From assembly GCA_002337545.1 (NCBI GenBank), contig DDGE01000051.1, positions 1 to 14,112 on the forward strand: DNA of 14,112 nt, written 5' to 3'. The notes below the pieces were generated by a model. It saw nothing but the letters and a program-made list of their open reading frames with translations. It was not told the origin of the DNA and ran no database searches. This DNA comes from Phycisphaerales bacterium UBA1910 (lineage in GTDB: Bacteria > Planctomycetota > Phycisphaerae > Phycisphaerales > UBA1924). Positions 12,635 through 14,112 of the stretch are shown here, one piece after another; position 1 is the stretch's first letter; the number at the start of each line of letters is the position of its first letter. A program made the position numbers and the translations under genes.

Positions 12635-14112
12635 ATGAATACTTGCACCCGACACACATGCGCGATCGCCGCGGCGGCATTGTGCACATTGAGCTTTGGC
12701 GCGAACGCGCAATGGAGTGATGACTCGACCCAGCACCAGGTTGTTGCGCACGGCCCGGGCGAGCAGGTTCAGCCCAAGATCGTGGCGACGGATGACGGTG
12801 GCTGCTACATCAGTTGGTACACCAGCATCGATGGGTACGATGTGCGGCTACAGCGTCTGGATTCGTTGGGGAATCCGATGTGGGCCGACAACGGGATTCT
12901 GATCGCGGATCGTGGCTATTCCTCGACGCAGGATTACGACCTTGATGTTGATTCGAGCGGCTACGCTGTTCTGGCGTTCCGGGATGATCGTTTCGGCGCT
13001 GATCAGATTACGGCGCAGCGTGTTTCGCCTGATGGCACGCCTCAGTGGGGCGTTGACGGGTTGCAGTTTGGGAGTGAAACCGCGTTTCTGGCCACGCCTG
13101 ATGTTGCGACAACGACCGACGGCGGTGCGGTGATCGCCTGGGGCAGTGACAGCAGCACCCAGATGGTGAAGCTTGATTCCAGCGGGGCGGTCCAGTGGTC
13201 CCATGCGATCGAAGAGGACGGGCTGACGACGCTCGTGGCGTCGATGCACGGCACGGAGAATGGCTCTGTTGTTCTCTCCTGGATCCAGTACGCGTTCTTC
13301 CTTGGGCAGAAGACGCTGCACGCGCAGAAGATCGATGTGAACGGGAACGAGTCCTGGGCAAGCCGGGTCGCGGTGTATGACGGTGGTTCGCTGCAGTTTG
13401 GCAACTTCCCTGAGTTCCATGCTTCGGCGGATGGCTCGACGACCTTCTCGTGGTACGACACCCAGAACAGTTTGAATGTGTATGCCCAGCGGCTCGCTGC
13501 GGATGGTACAGAGCTGTTCCCGCACAATGGTGTGGCTGCTTCGGATCAGTTGGGAGAGCGGGTTTCGCCGACGGCTACCTATGACCCGATCACGGGGAAT
13601 ACCTATGTCGGCTGGGTTGAGCTTGCGAACAATCAGGGCTTTCAGGGTGTCTCGACGCAAGCGCTCGATGCATCGGGCAACAAGCTCTGGGGCAGCAGCG
13701 GGATGTCGCTGACCGCGCCGGATGCGAACACATCGGCAACGATCAATATGCAGGTTCTCGATGGTGAGCTTGTGACGATGTGGATCGAGGGCGGGGGCAG
13801 CATCGGCAACGATGTGATCCATGCGGTTCGACAGGGCACGGACGGGATGAGCGTTTGGAGCACCATGCTCGCGTCTGACCCGGCGTACCGCTCCCGGATG
13901 GTGTCCACGGTCTCGGGCGATCAGATCGTCGCGGCGTGGCAGGTCGGCGACTTCGGTGACGCGGATATTGAATCGCACAACCTGAACGCGGACGGTTCGC
14001 TTGGTGGGAGCGCGTCTTGCCCGGCAGACCTGACGGGCGATGGTGTGATCAACTTCTTTGATGTGAGCGCATTCCTGAACGCGTACAACGCCGGCGATCC
14101 GATCGCGGACTT
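12635..14112 (+). CDS. Secreted propeller-like repeat protein with GC-type dockerin-like tail (partial, runs off the end)
   Basis: The frame is open from 12635 to the window end (492 complete codons, no stop). ATG 12635 has AGGAG 8 nt upstream; ATG 12629 is only 2 nt from it and less likely. A Sec signal peptide covers about 1-26 (core IAAAALCTLSFG, cleavage after GANA likely). Residues about 45-455 hold eight repeats of 47-57 residues, each with a strand such as GGxxhxW (Trp/Phe at 61, 115, 169, 216, 273, 327, 383, 435). Seven also carry a unit like AQRLxxxGxxxW (aromatic at 83, 138, 188, 241, 295, 352, 408). This looks like a seven- or eight-bladed beta-propeller. From Cys462 the dockerin-like tail begins (CPADLTGDGVINFFDVSAFLNAYNAGDPIADF), cut off in its second half. 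Likely exported or surface-bound; ligand unknown. Confidence 0.82.
   Translation, partial: MNTCTRHTCAIAAAALCTLSFGANAQWSDDSTQHQVVAHGPGEQVQPKIVATDDGGCYISWYTSIDGYDVRLQRLDSLGNPMWADNGILIADRGYSSTQDYDLDVDSSGYAVLAFRDDRFGADQITAQRVSPDGTPQWGVDGLQFGSETAFLATPDVATTTDGGAVIAWGSDSSTQMVKLDSSGAVQWSHAIEEDGLTTLVASMHGTENGSVVLSWIQYAFFLGQKTLHAQKIDVNGNESWASRVAVYDGGSLQFGNFPEFHASADGSTTFSWYDTQNSLNVYAQRLAADGTELFPHNGVAASDQLGERVSPTATYDPITGNTYVGWVELANNQGFQGVSTQALDASGNKLWGSSGMSLTAPDANTSATINMQVLDGELVTMWIEGGGSIGNDVIHAVRQGTDGMSVWSTMLASDPAYRSRMVSTVSGDQIVAAWQVGDFGDADIESHNLNADGSLGGSASCPADLTGDGVINFFDVSAFLNAYNAGDPIAD

Noticed and set aside
12848..13978. 376-codon minus-strand frame inside the propeller gene
   Set aside because: The plus frame has a signal peptide, regular repeats and a known tail. 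The minus frame is Arg-rich shadow sequence.
1..14112. tRNA, rRNA, riboswitch, prophage and toxin-antitoxin genes
   Set aside because: Looked for by eye on both strands; no cloverleaf, rRNA stretch, riboswitch core or typical gene pair was seen. Small non-coding RNAs cannot be excluded without a covariance-model search.

Overview
The window looks like chromosomal DNA from a GC-rich planctomycete, most likely of the class Phycisphaerae. The best clue is the C-terminal cassette with FFDVSAFxxAYNA repeats on two secreted proteins (4310-4462 and 14018-14112). It matches the 'GC-type dockerin' tail I associate with Phycisphaerales. A planctomycete-style zinc ribbon (CxFCGYxLTGL...CPECG) agrees with this. 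The taxonomic call is inference from sequence style, not a database result.

Layout. Bases 1-225 hold the end of a shikimate dehydrogenase gene. Bases 233-1132 hold a REP-associated tyrosine transposase (RAYT, 392-949). It is flanked by five 36-bp REP-like hairpin repeats: two upstream, one inverted right after the stop, two further downstream. The outer pairs, with their 49-bp spacers, form two near-identical 121-bp modules. A small unknown protein with a proline-rich tail follows (1241-1768). It converges on a lipoprotein gene (1816-2379, minus), and a clear intrinsic terminator serves the lipoprotein.

Bases 2446-3385 (minus) are a two-gene lipid unit: an extended acyl carrier protein and a FabZ-like hot-dog dehydratase. 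Divergent from it is a secreted Spondin_N-type protein with the dockerin-like tail (3638-4465). Release factor 1 (prfA, 4477-5571, minus) comes next, and divergent from that is a tight co-directional cluster: ABC ATPase, ABC-2 permease, a small DUF4190-like membrane protein and a SAM methyltransferase (5676-9258). An aldehyde dehydrogenase (9308-10705) and a zinc-ribbon/DUF4190 membrane protein (10706-11272) follow, apparently co-transcribed.

The right end has a minus-strand helix-turn-helix protein of about 400 aa (11267-12469). Divergent from it is a secreted protein with eight propeller-like repeats, whose dockerin-like tail runs off the window (12635-14112). Their 165-bp AT-rich intergenic region has three copies of the 8-mer TGATTGAT, which are candidate operators.

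Most genes are ordinary housekeeping or envelope genes. The parts most worth following up are the RAYT/REP module and its repeated 121-bp unit, the two dockerin-tailed surface proteins with a possible dedicated regulator, the ACP/FabZ-like pair with an unusual active-site insertion, and promoter-like hexamers exactly 6 nt ahead of several start codons, which suggest leaderless transcription.
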